In this document: positions 62,671 to 64,000 of the stretch, in pieces | Layout of the letters: the number at the start of each line of letters is the position of its first letter | How positions within the stretch are numbered: position 1 is the first letter of the stretch | NCBI GenBank assembly: GCA_027483535.1 | Contig: JAIXUN010000002.1 | Location: 1,736,001 to 1,800,000 of the forward strand | DNA length: 64,000 nt | Direction: 5' to 3' | Origin: a bacterium | GTDB lineage: Bacteria > Armatimonadota > Fimbriimonadia > Fimbriimonadales > Fimbriimonadaceae | Notes under the pieces: generated by a model | Seen by the model: only the letters and a program-made list of their open reading frames with translations | What the model was told of the DNA's origin: nothing | Database searches by the model: none | Made by a program: the position numbers and the translations under genes

Positions 62671-62701
62671 ATCCGTGGGGCGATTGCCCAAGGATTACAA
62701 C

Positions 62702-63073
62702 ATGAACGCACATGCCATCGGCCAGCGACTCGCTGAACTCCTCAAAGAGGACAACTACGAAGCCATCTACTCCGAACTGTACAGCCCAGAAATCCTGAGC
62801 GTTGAGGCGGGTGGTCCTAATGCCGAATTCAAAGGAATTGAGGCAGTCAACGGAAAGAATGAGTGGTGGTATAGCACCTTCCAACTCGATAGCTTCAGCT
62901 TTGAGGGACCATTCCCCCACGGCGAAGACCAGTTCGCCATGATCTTCGACATGGCCACCACTCACAAAGAGTCGGGCGCGAAGAACGAAATGCGCGAAGT
63001 TGCGGTTTACAAGGTCGCAGGCGGAAAGATCGTTGAAGAGCGATTCTTTTACGTCGGCGGCGGCGATATGTAA
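62702..63073 (+). CDS. SnoaL-like NTF2-fold protein
   Basis: 123 residues. NAHAIGQRLAELLKEDNYEAIYSELYSPEILSVEAGG and the C-terminal VAVYKVAGGKIVEERFFYVGGGDM match the SnoaL/ketosteroid-isomerase pattern. Start ATG 62702 is preferred since the longer reading from 62642 would run through the promoter. Function unknown. Confidence 0.82.
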   Translation: MNAHAIGQRLAELLKEDNYEAIYSELYSPEILSVEAGGPNAEFKGIEAVNGKNEWWYSTFQLDSFSFEGPFPHGEDQFAMIFDMATTHKESGAKNEMREVAVYKVAGGKIVEERFFYVGGGDM

Positions 63074-63126
63074 GCATCAGAGCTTGAAACATTTTCGTGG
63101 GAGATCGGGTTACAATCCGGTCTCCC

Positions 63127-64000
63127 ATGAGCAAATTACGCGTCATCGGCGTCAACTTCGACCACATGCACTTGGGGGACTTGTTGCGGCAAGCCCACGA
63201 GAACCCAAACGTCGAAGTGGTCGGAGTTCAGGATGAAGATTCTGAGCGCGTCTTTCCCGTCCTGGACCGAATTGGACTCGACCGGTCCCTCTTGGTATCC
63301 GACCTTGACGTACTGATCGAAAAGACGAGACCAGATCTCGCGATCCTTTGTTCGTCTACCGCAACCCATGCCGATTGGGGATGTCGCATCCTGAATCTCG
63401 GCGTCCACTTAATGGTGGAGAAACCGTTCGCGGCCAGCTTGGAAGACGCCGATCGGCTGATTGCTGCAGCGAACTTAGCCAAGAAGGAACTCTCGATCAA
63501 CTGGCCGATCCGGTGGTCACCGATCTACCAGGAAGTGAAGCGCCTGATCGATTCCGGCAAGATTGGGACCGTAATCGAAGTTCACCACTACGGCGGAAAC
63601 CGAGGTCCACTGCGGCACCTAGCCGATAAGATCGAAGTCCCCGAAGTGGATAACGCTAAGAAGAGCCAATCCTGGTGGTACCAAAAGAGGCATGGTGGTG
63701 GCTCGATGCTGGACTACATGGGCTACGGAGTGACCTTCGCTACCTGGTTCATGGACGGTCGGAAGCCCCTTGAGGTGACCTCAACGGTCGATCAACCGGA
63801 TGGTCTCGAGGTCGATGAGCACTCGATCACGGTTGCCCGATACGAAACCGGACTCAGCAAATTTGAAACCCGTTGGGGCACCTTCACCGACCCCTGGGTC
63901 CACCAACCTCAACCCAAGTGCGGCTTCATCGTGGTCGGAACAGAGGGCACCTTATCGGCCTTTGACTACGAACCTACGATTCGGATTCAAGACCGCGACC
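63127..64000 (+). CDS. Gfo/Idh/MocA-family oxidoreductase, cut by the window end
   Basis: At least 291 residues from ATG 63127 without a stop before the end of the window. Rossmann start KLRVIGVNFDHMHLGDLLRQAHENPNVEVVGVQD, LAILCSSTATHADWGCRILNLGVHLMVEKPFAAS (EKP near residue 98-100), then the C-terminal domain (HHYGGNRGPLRHLADK, GGGSMLDYMGYGVTFATWFMDGRKP). Probably a sugar or inositol dehydrogenase-like enzyme using NAD(P). TACAAT lies about 15 bases before the ATG. The C-terminus is outside this window. Confidence 0.92.
   Translation, partial: MSKLRVIGVNFDHMHLGDLLRQAHENPNVEVVGVQDEDSERVFPVLDRIGLDRSLLVSDLDVLIEKTRPDLAILCSSTATHADWGCRILNLGVHLMVEKPFAASLEDADRLIAAANLAKKELSINWPIRWSPIYQEVKRLIDSGKIGTVIEVHHYGGNRGPLRHLADKIEVPEVDNAKKSQSWWYQKRHGGGSMLDYMGYGVTFATWFMDGRKPLEVTSTVDQPDGLEVDEHSITVARYETGLSKFETRWGTFTDPWVHQPQPKCGFIVVGTEGTLSAFDYEPTIRIQDRD

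Overview
The window looks like chromosomal DNA of a free-living, diderm-type bacterium with a mid-to-high GC genome. The best lineage guess is Armatimonadota (Fimbriimonadia-like). This rests on two prepilin-like proteins whose N-terminus continues into the phrase [11 protein letters not shown], a PEP-CTERM protein, a DUF4129/DUF4350 pair, DUF7948/SBBP-type giant secreted proteins and a strong use of CGA for arginine. It is an inference from family resemblance, not a phylogeny. Coding density is very high; no stretch above about 300 bases lacks a gene, so the intergenic signals are listed as separate sites.

Layout. 0-20 kb: ppdK; a pseudopilin; a secreted phosphoesterase behind a four-copy 11-bp-period repeat that looks like a Pho box; stand-alone hrcA; a three-gene membrane/DUF4129/DUF4350 operon; a polytopic membrane protein; a VanW protein; ilvE with a truncated McsA-like zinc protein; an ECF sigma/putative anti-sigma pair directly followed by dnaN; a MerC-like protein.

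20.6-30.1 kb: an accessory region, a seven-gene, mostly overlapping minus-strand defence operon hsdM - HNH protein - DUF5655-like protein - half-size hsdS - ptuA - ptuB - hsdR, lying next to the 3' end of a tRNA-Arg(GCG). It combines a type I restriction-modification system with an apparent Septu (PtuAB) system and two further nuclease-like proteins in one transcription unit. This is the most interesting system in the window.

30-50 kb: isolated flhA; a zinc-finger/hypothetical/hisF operon; xth; a pyrC-dinB pair and gpmA; a CrtI-like desaturase; a giant secreted protein with a propeller and six Ig-like repeats; a GGDEF protein and a cyclic-nucleotide-binding protein; an esterase; mutM (with its zinc finger cysteines lost) plus DUF2237; pdxH.

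50-64 kb: three family-4 glycosyltransferases; a PEP-CTERM protein; groES-groEL behind a CIRCE-like operator (the probable target of the distant HrcA); tRNA-Arg(TCG); a redoxin-like protein; a response regulator overlapping a kinase-less KdpD-like protein; a glycerophosphodiesterase downstream of a second pseudopilin; an NTF2-like protein; and a Gfo/Idh/MocA oxidoreductase cut by the window end.

How the genes work together: HrcA (7.3 kb) probably represses groESL (55-57 kb) through CIRCE; the defence operon is one coordinated unit; the sigma/anti-sigma pair may co-transcribe dnaN; the response regulator and KdpD-like protein are translationally coupled and may form an unorthodox sensory pair. 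All calls are from reading the sequence and translations; no database search was run.
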